Under the pieces are notes generated by a model. The model made no database searches and was not told where the DNA came from. It saw only the letters and a list, made by a program, of their open reading frames with translations. Below are positions 42,081 through 51,235 of a stretch of 64,000 nt of DNA, in pieces. The translations under genes and the position numbers were made by a program. The first letter of the stretch is position 1, and every line of letters begins with the position of its first letter. The DNA comes from Hymenobacter sp. YIM 151500-1 (lineage in GTDB: Bacteria; Bacteroidota; Bacteroidia; Cytophagales; Hymenobacteraceae): contig NZ_CP110139.1 in NCBI RefSeq assembly GCF_025979885.1, positions 3,363,501 through 3,427,500 on the forward strand, in the 5' to 3' direction.

Positions 42081-43727
42081 ATGCCTTTGCCCGATCTGCT
42101 TGCCCGTTTGCGCTTGCCCCATACCGCCCGCCGCTGGGTGGTGCCGCTGTTTTTCGGTGGCTTGTTTGTGCTGGGGGCTCTGCTGCACCGCGACTATGGC
42201 GTGTCGTGGGATGAGCCCACCGACCACCTCAACGGGCTGGTAAACGTGAAGTATGTAGCGGGCCTGGTGATGCCGGAGCGGGTGCGGCAGGAGCCTTCCA
42301 GCCACCTAATTCCGGAGTTGGAAGGCTACCGCGACAATGACCACGGCGTCATCTTCGAGGTGCCGCTGAGCGTGCTGAGCTACCTGCTGGTGCATCACGA
42401 CTCGCGGGCCTACTTTTTTCTGCGGCACTTCCTGATTTTCGGGGTGTTTCAGCTGGGCGTGTGGGCGGTGTACCGCATTGGGCGCACCTGGCTGGGCGAC
42501 TGGCGCTGGGGGCTGCTGGCGGCCGGGCTGCTGGTGTTGTCGCCGCGCCTGTTTGCCGAGTCCTTTACCAATGGCAAAGACATCCTGTTTCTGGGGCTGT
42601 TTGCCTTCGGGATGAGCACGCTGGTGTCCTTCACCACCGCTCCGTCTGCGGGGCGGGCCGCCGGGCACGGCCTGGCTACGGCCCTGGCTACCGATGCCCG
42701 CATCCTGGGTGTGCTGCTGGTGGCTTTTACGGTGGTGATGGTGGGGCTGGACCTGCTAGACCGGCCAGCCGTGGAGCGCGGGCGGCGCCTGCGCCTGCTG
42801 GGCCTGTATGTAGCAGTGGCGGCGGCCGGTACGGTGGTGGGCTGGCCCTACCTTTGGGCCGACCCCGTGGGCCACTTCGTAGCGGCTTTTCGCAGCATGG
42901 GCCACTACCGCTGGCCCTTCACCAACCTCTACCTGGGCCAGTACTACAGCCCTTATACTCTGCCCTGGCATTACGCGCCGGTCTGGATACTCATCACCAC
43001 GCCCCTGCCCTACGTGCTGGCGGCGCTGCTCGGGCTCGGGTTCAGTGCCCGGTCGGTGCTGCGGGCCCGGCCCTGGCTGGCGGGCCTGGGCCTGCACCGC
43101 CTCGACCTGCTGATAGCCGGCTGGCTGCTGGGGCCGCTGCTGCTGGTTATTGCCCTGAACTCCAGCCTCTACGACACCTGGCGCCACCTCTACTTTGTGT
43201 ACCCGGCCCTGGTGCTGCTGGCGGCTCGTGGCGTGCAGGGCCTGGCCAAGGCCGCCAGCCCGGCAGCGCCGGGGCCCTGGCTGCGGCCCGCCGCCACGCT
43301 TTTGCTGCTGGGCGCTTTGCTGGAAACCGGCCGCACGGCCGGGCGCATGGTGCAGCTGCATCCGTTTCAGCACCTGTACTACAGCTTTCTGCCCGCCGAG
43401 CAGGCCGAGCGGCTGTTCGACCGGGACTACTGGGGGTTGTCGGTGCGCCAAGGGCTGGAGTGGCTGACGCGCCAGCAACCCACGGGGCCGCTTCGCATCC
43501 ATGTGCGCTGGCCTATGCACAACCCGCTGTACAACAACAGCCTGATGCTGCCCCCGGAGCAGCGCCAGCGCATCCGCTACGTTCCGGCCGACTCGGCCGA
43601 CTATTTCCTGACCACCTACCGCTGGCACCCGCAGCCGTTTGCCGACTCCGTGGGCACCGAAATCTACACGGTGCGGGCCGAGGGCATCCGGATCCTGTCC
43701 ATCTTTCGCAAACCGCCCACGCCGTAA
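42081..43727 (+). CDS. GT-C fold membrane glycosyltransferase, GT39-like (548 aa)
   Basis: A multi-pass (about 11-13 helices) lipid-phosphosugar-dependent glycosyltransferase of the ArnT/PMT-like group. The first loop motif GVSWDEP (40-46, Asp44-Glu45) corresponds to the catalytic D-E of GT-C enzymes, and the second acidic/aromatic loop is around NGKDILFLGLFAFG. Acceptor and donor are unknown. A GNAT-like gene follows at 47 bp, possibly in the same transcript. Confidence 0.82.
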   Translation: MPLPDLLARLRLPHTARRWVVPLFFGGLFVLGALLHRDYGVSWDEPTDHLNGLVNVKYVAGLVMPERVRQEPSSHLIPELEGYRDNDHGVIFEVPLSVLSYLLVHHDSRAYFFLRHFLIFGVFQLGVWAVYRIGRTWLGDWRWGLLAAGLLVLSPRLFAESFTNGKDILFLGLFAFGMSTLVSFTTAPSAGRAAGHGLATALATDARILGVLLVAFTVVMVGLDLLDRPAVERGRRLRLLGLYVAVAAAGTVVGWPYLWADPVGHFVAAFRSMGHYRWPFTNLYLGQYYSPYTLPWHYAPVWILITTPLPYVLAALLGLGFSARSVLRARPWLAGLGLHRLDLLIAGWLLGPLLLVIALNSSLYDTWRHLYFVYPALVLLAARGVQGLAKAASPAAPGPWLRPAATLLLLGALLETGRTAGRMVQLHPFQHLYYSFLPAEQAERLFDRDYWGLSVRQGLEWLTRQQPTGPLRIHVRWPMHNPLYNNSLMLPPEQRQRIRYVPADSADYFLTTYRWHPQPFADSVGTEIYTVRAEGIRILSIFRKPPTP

Positions 43728-43774
43728 GTTTTTCTTTTCTTCATCTGCGGCTTCCGCTAGCCGCTTCTCGTCTT

Positions 43775-44947
43775 ATGCCGCTTCTCGAAGTTTCCTCCCG
43801 CCAGCAGGTGCGGCACTTTCTGGACCTGCCCGCCCGCCTCTACCACGACCAGCCCCAGTGGATTTCGCCCCTCGACCACGAAATAGAGACCGTTTTCGAC
43901 CCCAGGCGCAACCCTAATTTCGCCCACGGCGAGGCCATTCGCTGGGTGCTCACGGCGCCTGATGGTACGGTTATCGGGCGGGTGGCGGCTTTTGTGAACC
44001 AGGCCACCGCCTTCACCGATGCCACGCTGCCGGTGGGCGGCATGGGCTTTTTTGAGTGCATCAACGACCAGGCCGCCGCCACCGAGTTGTTTGAGGCCTG
44101 TCGCGCGTGGCTGGCCGAGCGGGGTATGCAGGCCATGGATGGGCCCATCAACTTCGGGGAGCGGGACCGGTTCTGGGGGCTGCTCACGGCGGGCTTCACC
44201 GAGCCCAACTACGGCATGTTCTACCATCTGCCTTACTACCAGCAGCTATTCGAGAACTACGGCTTTCAGACCTACTTCAAGCAGTACACCTGCTACCGCG
44301 AGGTGGCCGCGCCCCTGCACGATACCTTTCACCGGGCCGCCGAGCGCTACGCCCTGGAGCACCCCGAATTTCGCTTTACGTACGCCGACAAGCGCAACCC
44401 CGAGAAGCTGGCCCGCGACTTTCACCACGTCTATAACCTGGCCTGGGCCAACCACAGCGGCGTTAGTGCCATGCCCCTGGACAAGGCCCGGGAGCTGGTG
44501 CGGCAGATGAAGCCCGTGCTGGACGAGCGGTTGCTCTGGTTTGCCTACGCCCACGATGAGCCGGTGGCCTTCTTCGTGAGCTTGCCCGAGCTGAACCAGC
44601 TATTCAAGCACGTGGGCCGCAACTTCAACCTCTGGAACAAGCTGCGCTTCCTGTGGGAAAAGCGCCGCTACGAGCAGCGGCCCGACAAAAAGCTGTTCGG
44701 CGTCATCTTCGGGGTGGTGCCGGCTTGGCAGGGCAAGGGCGTAGAAAGCGCCCTGATGGTGCACGCCCGCGCCGAGTTTATGCGCGCCGGCTACACCGAC
44801 ATCGAGATGAACTGGATTGGCGACTTCAACCCCCGGATGTTGGCCGTCACCCGCTCCATCGGGGCCCGCATCTACAAAACCCACACCACCTACCGCTACC
44901 TTTTCGACCGCACCCGTCCCTTCGAGCGCAGCCCGATTATTCGGTAA
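43775..44947 (+). CDS. GNAT-like acyltransferase domain protein (390 aa)
   Basis: An uncharacterised family common in Bacteroidota, with two GNAT-like halves. The C-terminal half has a CoA-site-like block FGVIFGVVPAWQGKGVESALM, i.e. the V-x-P-x-x-Q-x-x-G pattern of GNAT motif A; the N-terminal half has the conserved MDGPINFGERDRFWGLL. The ATG at 43775 is 47 bp past the GT stop. A very long open frame upstream, overlapping the glycosyltransferase out of frame, is a GC artefact and not part of this protein. Confidence 0.82.
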   Translation: MPLLEVSSRQQVRHFLDLPARLYHDQPQWISPLDHEIETVFDPRRNPNFAHGEAIRWVLTAPDGTVIGRVAAFVNQATAFTDATLPVGGMGFFECINDQAAATELFEACRAWLAERGMQAMDGPINFGERDRFWGLLTAGFTEPNYGMFYHLPYYQQLFENYGFQTYFKQYTCYREVAAPLHDTFHRAAERYALEHPEFRFTYADKRNPEKLARDFHHVYNLAWANHSGVSAMPLDKARELVRQMKPVLDERLLWFAYAHDEPVAFFVSLPELNQLFKHVGRNFNLWNKLRFLWEKRRYEQRPDKKLFGVIFGVVPAWQGKGVESALMVHARAEFMRAGYTDIEMNWIGDFNPRMLAVTRSIGARIYKTHTTYRYLFDRTRPFERSPIIR

Positions 44948-44955
44948 GTGCCTCT

Positions 44956-45180
44956 GTCATTGCGAGCCGAAGGCGAAGCAATCCGTCCTTTCCTCTGCGC
45001 CGAGCGTCTGAACTCTCAAAAGTTCCTGACGTGTGTGCCTCACCCCCAGCCCCTTTCCGGGAGAGAGGGAGCCGGACAAGACAGCAGGCCCCTGACACCA
45101 AGCAGACTGCAGGGGCTTGCAGAGTTCGAATGCTTCTGCCCTGAGAAGGACGGATTGCTTCGCCTCCGGCTCGCAATGAC
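44956..45180. repeat. GTCATTGCGAGCCG inverted repeat with a CCTCACCCCC insert
   Basis: Arms 44956-44990 (GTCATTGCGAGCCGAAGGCG, AAGCAATCCGTCC) and 45146-45180 are near-perfect inverses. Between them, at 45039-45075, is a CTCACCCCCAGCCCC hairpin repeat. Such elements are widespread in bacterial intergenic DNA. Confidence 0.7.
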
Positions 45181-45194
45181 AGGCTTTAAACTTT

Positions 45195-45788
45195 CTAACC
45201 TATAAACTCCTGATGCAGCTTCAGCACCTGCGGGATGAGCAGGTGGGCGTCGTCGTTGTGGATGACGTGCTCGGCGCGCTGCATTTTCTCTTCTTCGCTG
45301 AGCTGCTTGCCCATGATGTTTTGGATGTCGTCGGCGGTGCGGTGCGGGTCGCGGCGCAGCACGCGGGCCTGGCGCACGGCGGCGGGGGCGTACACGGTAA
45401 TAATCTGGTCGAGCTGGCGGTAGGCGCCCGATTCGTAGAGCAAGGCGGCTTCTTTGAGTGCGTAGCGGTGGCCTTCGGCTTGGCGGGCGGCGGCCCACTG
45501 CTCGAAGTCGCGCCCCACGTGGGGGTGCACCAGGGCGTTGAGGCGGGTTAGCTGCGCGGGGTTGGGGAAGGCCACCCGCGCTAGGTAGGTGCGGTTAAGC
45601 TGGCCCTGAGCGTTAAAGGTTTCGGAGCCGAAAGCGGCCGTTAGCTCCTCCCGCAGCCGGGCATCGTGGCTCATCACCCACTTCGCCCGCGCATCCGAGT
45701 CGTACACCGGCGCCCCCAGCACCTGAAACAGGCGGCACACCACGCTTTTGCCCGAGCCAATTCCGCCAGTGATTCCGATTTTGAGCAT
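45195..45788 (-). CDS. coaE: Dephospho-CoA kinase (197 aa)
   Basis: Last step of coenzyme A synthesis: ATP-dependent phosphorylation of dephospho-CoA. The P-loop GITGGIGSGKS is at 5-15, the substrate motif DSDARAKW around 31-38, and the lid with PHRTADDIQNIM further on. Length is normal. It follows ybbR in the usual Bacteroidota order. The start ATG (45788) is bordered upstream by a GAAGTGAGG array and the stop TAG is within a GTTAGAAAG sequence. Confidence 0.95.
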   Translation of the reverse strand: MLKIGITGGIGSGKSVVCRLFQVLGAPVYDSDARAKWVMSHDARLREELTAAFGSETFNAQGQLNRTYLARVAFPNPAQLTRLNALVHPHVGRDFEQWAAARQAEGHRYALKEAALLYESGAYRQLDQIITVYAPAAVRQARVLRRDPHRTADDIQNIMGKQLSEEEKMQRAEHVIHNDDAHLLIPQVLKLHQEFIG

Positions 45789-46054
45789 GAAGTGAGGAAG
45801 TGAGATGGTGAGTAGTGAGGTAGTGAGTGGAAAAGAGTGGTCATGCTGAGCAAAGGCGCAGCCAGAGGCGCAGTCGAAGCGTCTCTCCCGCTTCGTTGCA
45901 GTGGTATTGTCATGCTGAGCTTGTCGAAGCATCTCTACCGCTTCGTTGAGCAAGCGTTAAGAGTTAGCCAGCGGTAGAGATGCTTCGGCTGCGCTCAGCA
46001 TGACAATACCATTCACACAGCAGCACGTCAGCTCACCTCCGCCACCTCACTATT
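45786..46054. repeat. Inverted GAAGTGAG arrays enclosing GTCATGCTGAG repeats, copy 3
   Basis: Outer arms: 45788-45838 (AAGTGAGGAAGTGAGATGG and more) and 46028-46060 (CTCACCTCCGCCACCTCAC, TTTCACTTC). Between them (45839-46005) are two direct and one inverted copy of the GTCATGCTGAGCTTGTCGAA repeat. The arms fill the gap from the coaE start to the ybbR stop, which lies inside the right arm. Confidence 0.7.
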
Positions 46055-47012
46055 TCACTTCTTTTGCCCGCACGCCAGGGGTGAGAACGAGGAAGCCACG
46101 GGCCTGGGCGGGCTTTTGGGCCAGGAAGGGCTGGAGGCTGGAGTCGCTGTTGGTGAACTGGCCGTAGTGAAGCTGCACCCGCACCTGCTCGGGGCGGAAG
46201 GCGGCGGTGTCTTCGGGGAAAAACTCCAGCTGCACACGCACGGTGGCGGGCGTGAGCTGGTAGCGGCGGCCGGGCGGGGCGTCGAGCAGCTCGGGCACCA
46301 CCTGCACCGGCACCCGGATAACCTGGCGCGGCACCAGCCGCACGCGCACGTCCTGCACGTTGGTCGTCACCAGCTCGGGCCCGCCGATGGGCACACGGAT
46401 GTCGCCGGCGGTGCTGCCGGCTGGTGCCTGGGGCAGGTGTACCAGGTAGGGGCTGGGCAAGCTTCTGACCTTGCCGGCCGGCCCCCGAAACACCACGCTG
46501 GCCGGCTCAAACTGCGCCGCGTAGGGCAAGGCCGCGCCCGAAGCCGCCGGGCTCAGGGCCAGCGGCAGCCGCCGGCTAATCAGCTCATCAAACGCCACCC
46601 ACAGCGTGTCGGTGAGCAGGTAGTTGAGCTGGAGGCCGTCCATGCTCTGCTGCAACGCCGGCCGCAGCATACGGGCCGTCACAAAGCGGGTGGCGGGCAA
46701 GTCGGTCACGGTCAGCTCGGCGGGCTTCAGGTCGAGCTGCAACTGGCGGCGCAGCAGCTTCCAGCCCCGGCCCGTCACGTTCACGGGTACCTCCGTGGGC
46801 AAAGGGTGCACCGGCACGTAGCGGCTTTCGTTGTAGCGCCACGCCACGGGGTAGGTGATGCGCGTGGTGTAGGTTTTGCCCAGAGCATTAAGCAGCCAGA
46901 ACGTGCTGGCCGCCAGAAAGCATGCCGTCACCGCCCGCCAATAGCTCCGCTCCTGCCCGTAAAACGGGCTGAAAAACCAGCGCAGCAACCGGGCAGGACG
47001 AGCAAGCGGCAC
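46050..47012 (-). CDS. YbbR-like domain protein (320 aa)
   Basis: One N-terminal membrane helix (about 26-46), then tandem YbbR-like beta domains. In Firmicutes the homologue CdaR regulates the c-di-AMP cyclase CdaA; in Bacteroidota the role is not settled. The ybbR-coaE adjacency downstream of yajC is a conserved order in this phylum and supports the call. The start is GTG (MPLARPARLLRW). The stop TAG falls in a GAAGTGAAATAGTGAGG array. Confidence 0.8.
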   Translation of the reverse strand: MPLARPARLLRWFFSPFYGQERSYWRAVTACFLAASTFWLLNALGKTYTTRITYPVAWRYNESRYVPVHPLPTEVPVNVTGRGWKLLRRQLQLDLKPAELTVTDLPATRFVTARMLRPALQQSMDGLQLNYLLTDTLWVAFDELISRRLPLALSPAASGAALPYAAQFEPASVVFRGPAGKVRSLPSPYLVHLPQAPAGSTAGDIRVPIGGPELVTTNVQDVRVRLVPRQVIRVPVQVVPELLDAPPGRRYQLTPATVRVQLEFFPEDTAAFRPEQVRVQLHYGQFTNSDSSLQPFLAQKPAQARGFLVLTPGVRAKEVK

Positions 47013-47061
47013 AAATACAGAAAGTGAAAGGTGATGAAGAAATGTAGGTGCGCAAGTGGGA

Positions 47062-47335
47062 CCTCACCCCCTAGCCCCCTCTCCAAAAGAGAGGGGGAAC
47101 TAGTTTTAGTTGCCTCACCCCCACCCCTCTCCGAAAAGGAGAGGGGCTCTAGCGCTAGTTTTTAGCTGATGCTCTATCAGCCTACTGCTCAACTACCATC
47201 AACCACCCCTAGCCTCTCCAATTAAGGGACTCTAGCTCTAACGAACTAGAACTAGAGCCCCTCCCTTTTGGGGAGGGGTTGGGGTGGGGTTGCTAGTCCC
47301 CCCTCTCTTCTAGAGAGGGGGCTAGGGGGTGAGGT
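47062..47335. repeat. Inverted CCTCACCCCCTAGCCCC-type hairpin repeats
   Basis: Four hairpin units: 47062-47100 and 47112-47150 (plus), 47245-47280 and 47296-47335 (inverted), each with a purine/pyrimidine stem such as CCCCTCTCC / GGAGAGGGG. They fill most of the ybbR-yajC gap. This repeat type is common across many phyla; two more sit inside the composites at 30.0 and 34.0-34.4 kb. Confidence 0.7.
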
Positions 47336-47644
47336 TCACGCCGTCTTGCTGGCTACCTCCCGCGCAATGGCCGACCGGTCGAAGCGCAGGCGCACACCCT
47401 TGTCTACTTCTACGGTTACGGTGTCGTCGCTCAGGTCCACCACCTTGCCGTGCAGGCCCCCGATGGTCACCACGTTGGCGCCCTTGGCCAGCGCCGCCCG
47501 AAACTTCTTGGCCTCGGTAGCGCGGCGCTGCTGGGGCCGGATCAGAAAGAAGTACATGACCACTACCATGAGGACGAGTGGCAGGTACTGGAACAGGCCG
47601 CCCGCTCCGGGGGCCGCCGCTTGCAATAATAGAGTTGACAACAT
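47336..47644 (-). CDS. yajC: Preprotein translocase subunit YajC (102 aa)
   Basis: Accessory membrane subunit of the SecDF-YajC complex. A single N-terminal helix (about 18-36, YLPLVLMVVVMYFFLI) is followed at once by the signature RPQQRRATEAKKF and the VVTIGGLHGKVVDL strand pair. The ATG at 47644 (MLSTLLLQAAAPG) fits the family; an ATG six codons earlier is less likely. Neighbours DUF1573 and ybbR are as usual. Confidence 0.95.
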   Translation of the reverse strand: MLSTLLLQAAAPGAGGLFQYLPLVLMVVVMYFFLIRPQQRRATEAKKFRAALAKGANVVTIGGLHGKVVDLSDDTVTVEVDKGVRLRFDRSAIAREVASKTA

Positions 47645-47693
47645 AACGCGGGGTTCTTGCAATGATTCTACGAGTTGCGGGCCGCAAAAGCCA

Positions 47694-47740
47694 GAAAGTT
47701 GGGCTGGGGCGGGCTGTACCCACTCCCCGGCCCAACTTTC
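47694..47740 (-). terminator. Terminator of the DUF1573 gene
   Basis: GAAAGTTGGGC (47694-47704) pairs with GCCCAACTTTC (47730-47740), extended inward by CCCC/GGGG. On the minus strand TGGCTTTTGC follows. It lies 26 bp past the stop. Confidence 0.75.
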
Positions 47741-47766
47741 CGTAACTGCCGTGCGGCGCGTAATGC

Positions 47767-48288
47767 TTACTGCCGCACCGGGCCGTTCTGGCCGTCGGGC
47801 AGGATGTTGGTTTTGATGGTCACCTTGGTGATGCTCGGCTGGGTGTTGGCCTGAATGGCTACCTCCTTGTTCTGAATGCCGGTTTTGCCGTGGCTGTCGA
47901 ACTGCACTTCGATGGTGCCTTTCTGGCCGGGCTGCACGGGCTCCTTGGTCCAGTTGGGGGTAGTGCAGCCGCAGGAAGCCGTGGCCGTTTCAATCAGCAG
48001 CGGCGACTTACCTGTGTTCGTAAACTCAAACGTGTGCTTTACCACCTCGCCCGGCTTGATGTCGCCGAAATCGTGCTCGGCTTTCGCGAAGGTCATCACC
48101 GGGGCGTTGGGGTTAGGCGCTTCGGTTTCGTTGGTTACGTTGGGGTTGTCTACCACCGGGTTAGCCGCCGCGGCCGTAGCGGCGGCGTTCATGCCCTCGG
48201 CGCCCACTTCGGCGGCCTTGTTGTTGTTGCAGGCCCCCAGCAGCAGCGTGCCGGAGAGCAGGAAAGCAGAAAATAGCGTGCGTTTCAT
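47767..48288 (-). CDS. DUF1573 lipoprotein (173 aa)
   Basis: A lipoprotein (lipobox LLLGAC, Cys20) with an Ala/Asn-rich linker and a DUF1573 beta-sandwich (about 65-165): EHDFGDIKPGEVVKHTFEF, the ASCGCTTPNW cysteine block and the final VTIKTNI strand. DUF1573 proteins are abundant in Bacteroidota envelopes, with no proven function. The ATG at 48288 gives the signal peptide directly. Confidence 0.88.
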   Translation of the reverse strand: MKRTLFSAFLLSGTLLLGACNNNKAAEVGAEGMNAAATAAAANPVVDNPNVTNETEAPNPNAPVMTFAKAEHDFGDIKPGEVVKHTFEFTNTGKSPLLIETATASCGCTTPNWTKEPVQPGQKGTIEVQFDSHGKTGIQNKEVAIQANTQPSITKVTIKTNILPDGQNGPVRQ

Positions 48289-48402
48289 AACAAGAGGAAA
48301 AAAGCCGGCGCAGCGGCCAGTGAAATCCAGAGAAAGTACGTTGCAGCGGCGAAGGTACGGCATAATCTGCCACCGGTAAATACCTGAGTGGCAGGCCCGC
48401 CG

Positions 48403-49407
48403 CTACTTGCCCAGGTTGCCGATAACAGCCTGCGCAAACTCGCCCGTGGAGGCCGGGCCGCCCAGGTCACCGGTGCACTTCGACTTATCTTGCAGGGTCA
48501 GGTCCAGGGCCTTCTCGATGGTGGTAGCGTACTCATGCTCCCCGATGTGGCGCAGCAGCATCAGGGCCGAGCGCAGCAGGGCTGTGGGGTTGGCCTTGCC
48601 CTGGCCCGCAATGTCGGGGGCCGAGCCGTGCACGGCCTCGAAGATGGCCATGTCGTCGCCCACGTTGGCGCCCGATACCACGCCCAGACCGCCCACCAAG
48701 CCGGCGCACAAGTCCGAGAGGATGTCGCCAAACAGGTTGGTGGTTACTACTACGTCGAACTGCTCGGGCTTCACTACCAGCTGCATACACATGTTGTCGA
48801 TGATTTTATCCTCGAACACGATGTGCGGAAACTCGGCAGCCGCTTCCTTGCAGGCGTCCAGCATCAGCGTGCCGGCCATCTTCAGAATATTGGCCTTGTG
48901 AGCTAGGGTCACCTTTTTGCGGCCGTGCTTGTCGGCGTAGGCGAAGGCGGCGCGGCAAATCTTGCGCGAGCCTTCCTTGGTGATGCGGTTAAACGAGTCG
49001 GCAATGCCCAGGCGCTCATCGTACACCTCCAGGCCCGAGTACAGGCCCTCAGTATTCTCCCGAAACAGCACCAAGTCCACGCCCGAGTAGCGCGTCTGAA
49101 TACCAGGCGTGGTTTTAGCCGGCCGCACGTTCTGGTACAGGTCGTACTTCTGGCGCAAGGTCACGTTGATGGAGCGGAAGCCCTTGCCCACGGGCGTGGT
49201 GATGGGGCCTTTCAGGGCCACGCGGTTTTTCTCCAGCGAAGTCAGCAGGGCCTGCGGAATCAATTCGCCCGACTGGTCAAACGTGGTCTGGCCGGCATTC
49301 TGCTCCTCCCACTGCACGGGCACCTGGGCGGCGGCAAAAATGTCGGTTACTGCTTTGGTGATTTCCGGCCCGATGCCGTCGCCGGGAATGAGGGTGATAT
49401 GGTGCAT
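48403..49407 (-). CDS. NAD-type isocitrate dehydrogenase family protein (334 aa)
   Basis: Oxidative decarboxylation of isocitrate (or a related 2-R-hydroxyacid) to 2-oxoglutarate. The start MHHITLIPGDGIGPEI is typical; the substrate loop is ALKGPITTPVGKGFRSINVTLR with the metal-binding Asp residues later in NLFGDILSDLCAGLVGG. The lack of 3-isopropylmalate-specific features and the SINVTLR loop favour IDH over LeuB. No leucine genes are near. The 5' end touches a GAATGAGT array. Confidence 0.88.
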   Translation of the reverse strand: MHHITLIPGDGIGPEITKAVTDIFAAAQVPVQWEEQNAGQTTFDQSGELIPQALLTSLEKNRVALKGPITTPVGKGFRSINVTLRQKYDLYQNVRPAKTTPGIQTRYSGVDLVLFRENTEGLYSGLEVYDERLGIADSFNRITKEGSRKICRAAFAYADKHGRKKVTLAHKANILKMAGTLMLDACKEAAAEFPHIVFEDKIIDNMCMQLVVKPEQFDVVVTTNLFGDILSDLCAGLVGGLGVVSGANVGDDMAIFEAVHGSAPDIAGQGKANPTALLRSALMLLRHIGEHEYATTIEKALDLTLQDKSKCTGDLGGPASTGEFAQAVIGNLGK

Positions 49408-49410
49408 TAT

Positions 49411-49511
49411 CTTGAATGAGTGATTGAGTGAATGAACGAATGAGTGAATGAATGACCACTACTTCCGGGTTGGAACGGCCACTCATTCACTCATTCGCTC
49501 ATTCACTCATT
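49411..49511. repeat. Inverted GAATGAGT arrays between idh and ytxH
   Basis: Left arm 49411-49456 is made of 4-nt GAAT/GAGT steps (GAATGAGTGATTGAGTGAAT and on); right arm 49480-49511 is the inverse (CACTCATTCACTCATTCGCT). The spacer is only 23 bp. The pair fills the gap from the idh start to within 7 bp of the ytxH stop. Confidence 0.75.
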
Positions 49512-49518
49512 AAAAAAA

Positions 49519-49830
49519 TCAGGCTGTCTTGCGGGAGTTGATTTGGTTGATGAGCTGGTCGACGTCGCCGAGCAGCTGCTCGGCCTTGCTCTTGGCGTCC
49601 TGAATCACGCGCTGGCCTTCGCTCTTGGCCGAGCTGGGGCCCTGGTCGGCGCGGCTGGTCACCAGGTTTTCGGTGAGGTCGGCCAGGGTTTCGCGGTATT
49701 TCTCCAGCTTGTAGCTGAGCCAGCTGCGGGTTTCGCGGCCCTTCTCCGGGGCATACAGCAGGCCGATAGTAGCTCCGGCCAGGGCGCCGCCCGCGAAGCA
49801 CAGAATGCCGGTAGTGGTTTTGCTACCCAT
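49519..49830 (-). CDS. YtxH domain-containing protein (103 aa)
   Basis: Small protein with an N-terminal Gly/Ala helix (about 8-27, GILCFAGGALAGATIGLLYA) directly followed by APEKGRETR, the YtxH hallmark, and a long charged helix. It is thought to be membrane-associated and stress-related in other bacteria. It is located between nusB and idh. The flanks are repeat arrays on both sides. Confidence 0.88.
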   Translation of the reverse strand: MGSKTTTGILCFAGGALAGATIGLLYAPEKGRETRSWLSYKLEKYRETLADLTENLVTSRADQGPSSAKSEGQRVIQDAKSKAEQLLGDVDQLINQINSRKTA

Positions 49831-49833
49831 ATG

Positions 49834-49984
49834 TTGGAAGTAAGTAGTGAGTATTAGGTATTAGGAAACCCAAAACATCTGCAAGTACGGAGAAATTACG
49901 GTGGAGGTAACACTCAGTGCTTTCAGGCAAGGCGCCGCCTTCACCCACCAGCATCTTACTACCAATTACCTGCTACCACCTACT
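49834..49984. repeat. Inverted GGTAGTA-like arrays between ytxH and nusB
   Basis: Left arm 49834-49867 (GGAAGTAAGTAGTGAGTATT, AGGTATTAGG); right arm 49953-49984 (TCTTACTACCAATTACCTGC, TACCACCTACTGG), approximately inverted. The nusB stop codon TAG is in the right arm. Confidence 0.6.
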
Positions 49985-51164
49985 GGTTGTCCAGCAGCCC
50001 GCGGCCCGACTTGCGGATGGCGCCGCTGGCCGTCAGGTCCTGGGCCAATTTATCCAGAATCCCGTTCACAAACTGCTTGCTCTTGGGCGTGGAGTACATC
50101 TTGCTGATTTCGATGTACTCGTTGATGGTCACTTTCACCGGAATGGCCCGGAACAAGTGCATCTCGCACAACGCCATCTTCAGCAAAATCTTGTCGGTAA
50201 GCGCCACGCGCTCCACGTCCCAGTTCTGCACCGACTCGGCAATCAGCTTCTCGTACTTCTCGTCGTCCTGCAAGGTCTGGCGGTACAGGCTTTCGGCAAA
50301 CTCCTTGTCTTCCTGCCAGTTTGCCGACAGCGACATGAGCACCAGCTTCTCGTCGGCGGCCTCGTCGAGCATCTTGATGGTTTTCACCACCAGGTTTTTC
50401 ACAATGGGCCGGTTTTCCTCCCAGTTCAGGTCGTCTTCCTCGATGTAGGCCGGCAGGCTGGTGCCCTTGAACACGTACGTCTTGTAGAGGTGCTTCAGGA
50501 TTTCCTGGTCCTCCGGGTAGTTGCCGGCCGGGGCCGCCAGGTAGCTTAGCAGCTCCGGGTCCTGCTTTATTTCGGTGCGCCACGCGGTGCGTAGAGCTTC
50601 CATCTCGGCCTCGCCGTGCCACTTCAGCGAGCGGCGAATGGTGAGGTCCTGGAGCTGGAGGTTGCCCATGAGCTTCTCAATCACGGGGTTCTGCTCCAGG
50701 CGGGCGGTGTCCAGCAGGGGCTCCTTGGCGGCCGTGAGGCGGCGGGCAGCCCGTTCCTTTTCGTCCTCAATCACCTGAAGCAGCGCCTCCGGAATGTTGA
50801 GCAGGTGAATGTACTGGTCGTGGATGCTCTCGGCGGCGTGCACCATCTGCCCGCCGTAGTAGGTGGCGTCTTTGGCCACGGCTTTCTGGTAAAACTTGAT
50901 GGCGTCCTGCACGGCGTCGTTTACGTCGGCGTCGTCGGTTTTTTCTGGCTCCTGGCCGGTTTTGTGCCATTCTTTAAAGATTACCTCGGCCAGCTTGCGC
51001 TGCCCTTGCAGCTGCCGCCGGTCCTGGGGCTCGGGCGAGTTCAAATCGGGCGCGAAGGCATCCGCAATCCGGTCAACGGCCAACAGATAATCCGACCCCA
51101 CCGCCTGATGGTAGGCGTACAGGGCCTGCATGACCTTAATGCGAAGCGTGCGACGGTTGAGCAT
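49980..51164 (-). CDS. nusB: Transcription antitermination factor NusB, long Bacteroidota form (394 aa)
   Basis: RNA-binding factor of the rRNA antitermination complex. The NusB fold is in the C-terminal half (about 255-370): DVERVALTDKILLKMALCE and FRAIPVKVTINEYIEISK with the final VNGILDKLAQ helix. The N-terminus MLNRRTLRIKVMQALYAYHQ is also conserved; a long middle segment is typical of Bacteroidota NusB compared with about 140 aa in E. coli. The stop codon lies in a GGTAGTA array, the start next to a GAAGTGAG array. Confidence 0.92.
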   Translation of the reverse strand: MLNRRTLRIKVMQALYAYHQAVGSDYLLAVDRIADAFAPDLNSPEPQDRRQLQGQRKLAEVIFKEWHKTGQEPEKTDDADVNDAVQDAIKFYQKAVAKDATYYGGQMVHAAESIHDQYIHLLNIPEALLQVIEDEKERAARRLTAAKEPLLDTARLEQNPVIEKLMGNLQLQDLTIRRSLKWHGEAEMEALRTAWRTEIKQDPELLSYLAAPAGNYPEDQEILKHLYKTYVFKGTSLPAYIEEDDLNWEENRPIVKNLVVKTIKMLDEAADEKLVLMSLSANWQEDKEFAESLYRQTLQDDEKYEKLIAESVQNWDVERVALTDKILLKMALCEMHLFRAIPVKVTINEYIEISKMYSTPKSKQFVNGILDKLAQDLTASGAIRKSGRGLLDNQ

Positions 51165-51235
51165 GGAATAGAAGTGAGTACAGAGAAGTGAGAAGTGAGA
51201 CTTCTTCCGACCCTTGGTGATGTTGGTAAGCGTAA

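Noticed and set aside
42461-44947. A continuous 828-codon open frame spanning the glycosyltransferase and the GNAT-like gene
   Set aside because: Its first part overlaps the GT-C gene out of frame and reads as Pro/Ala/Gly-rich nonsense; only the part from 43775 is a real protein. GC-rich DNA gives such long false frames.
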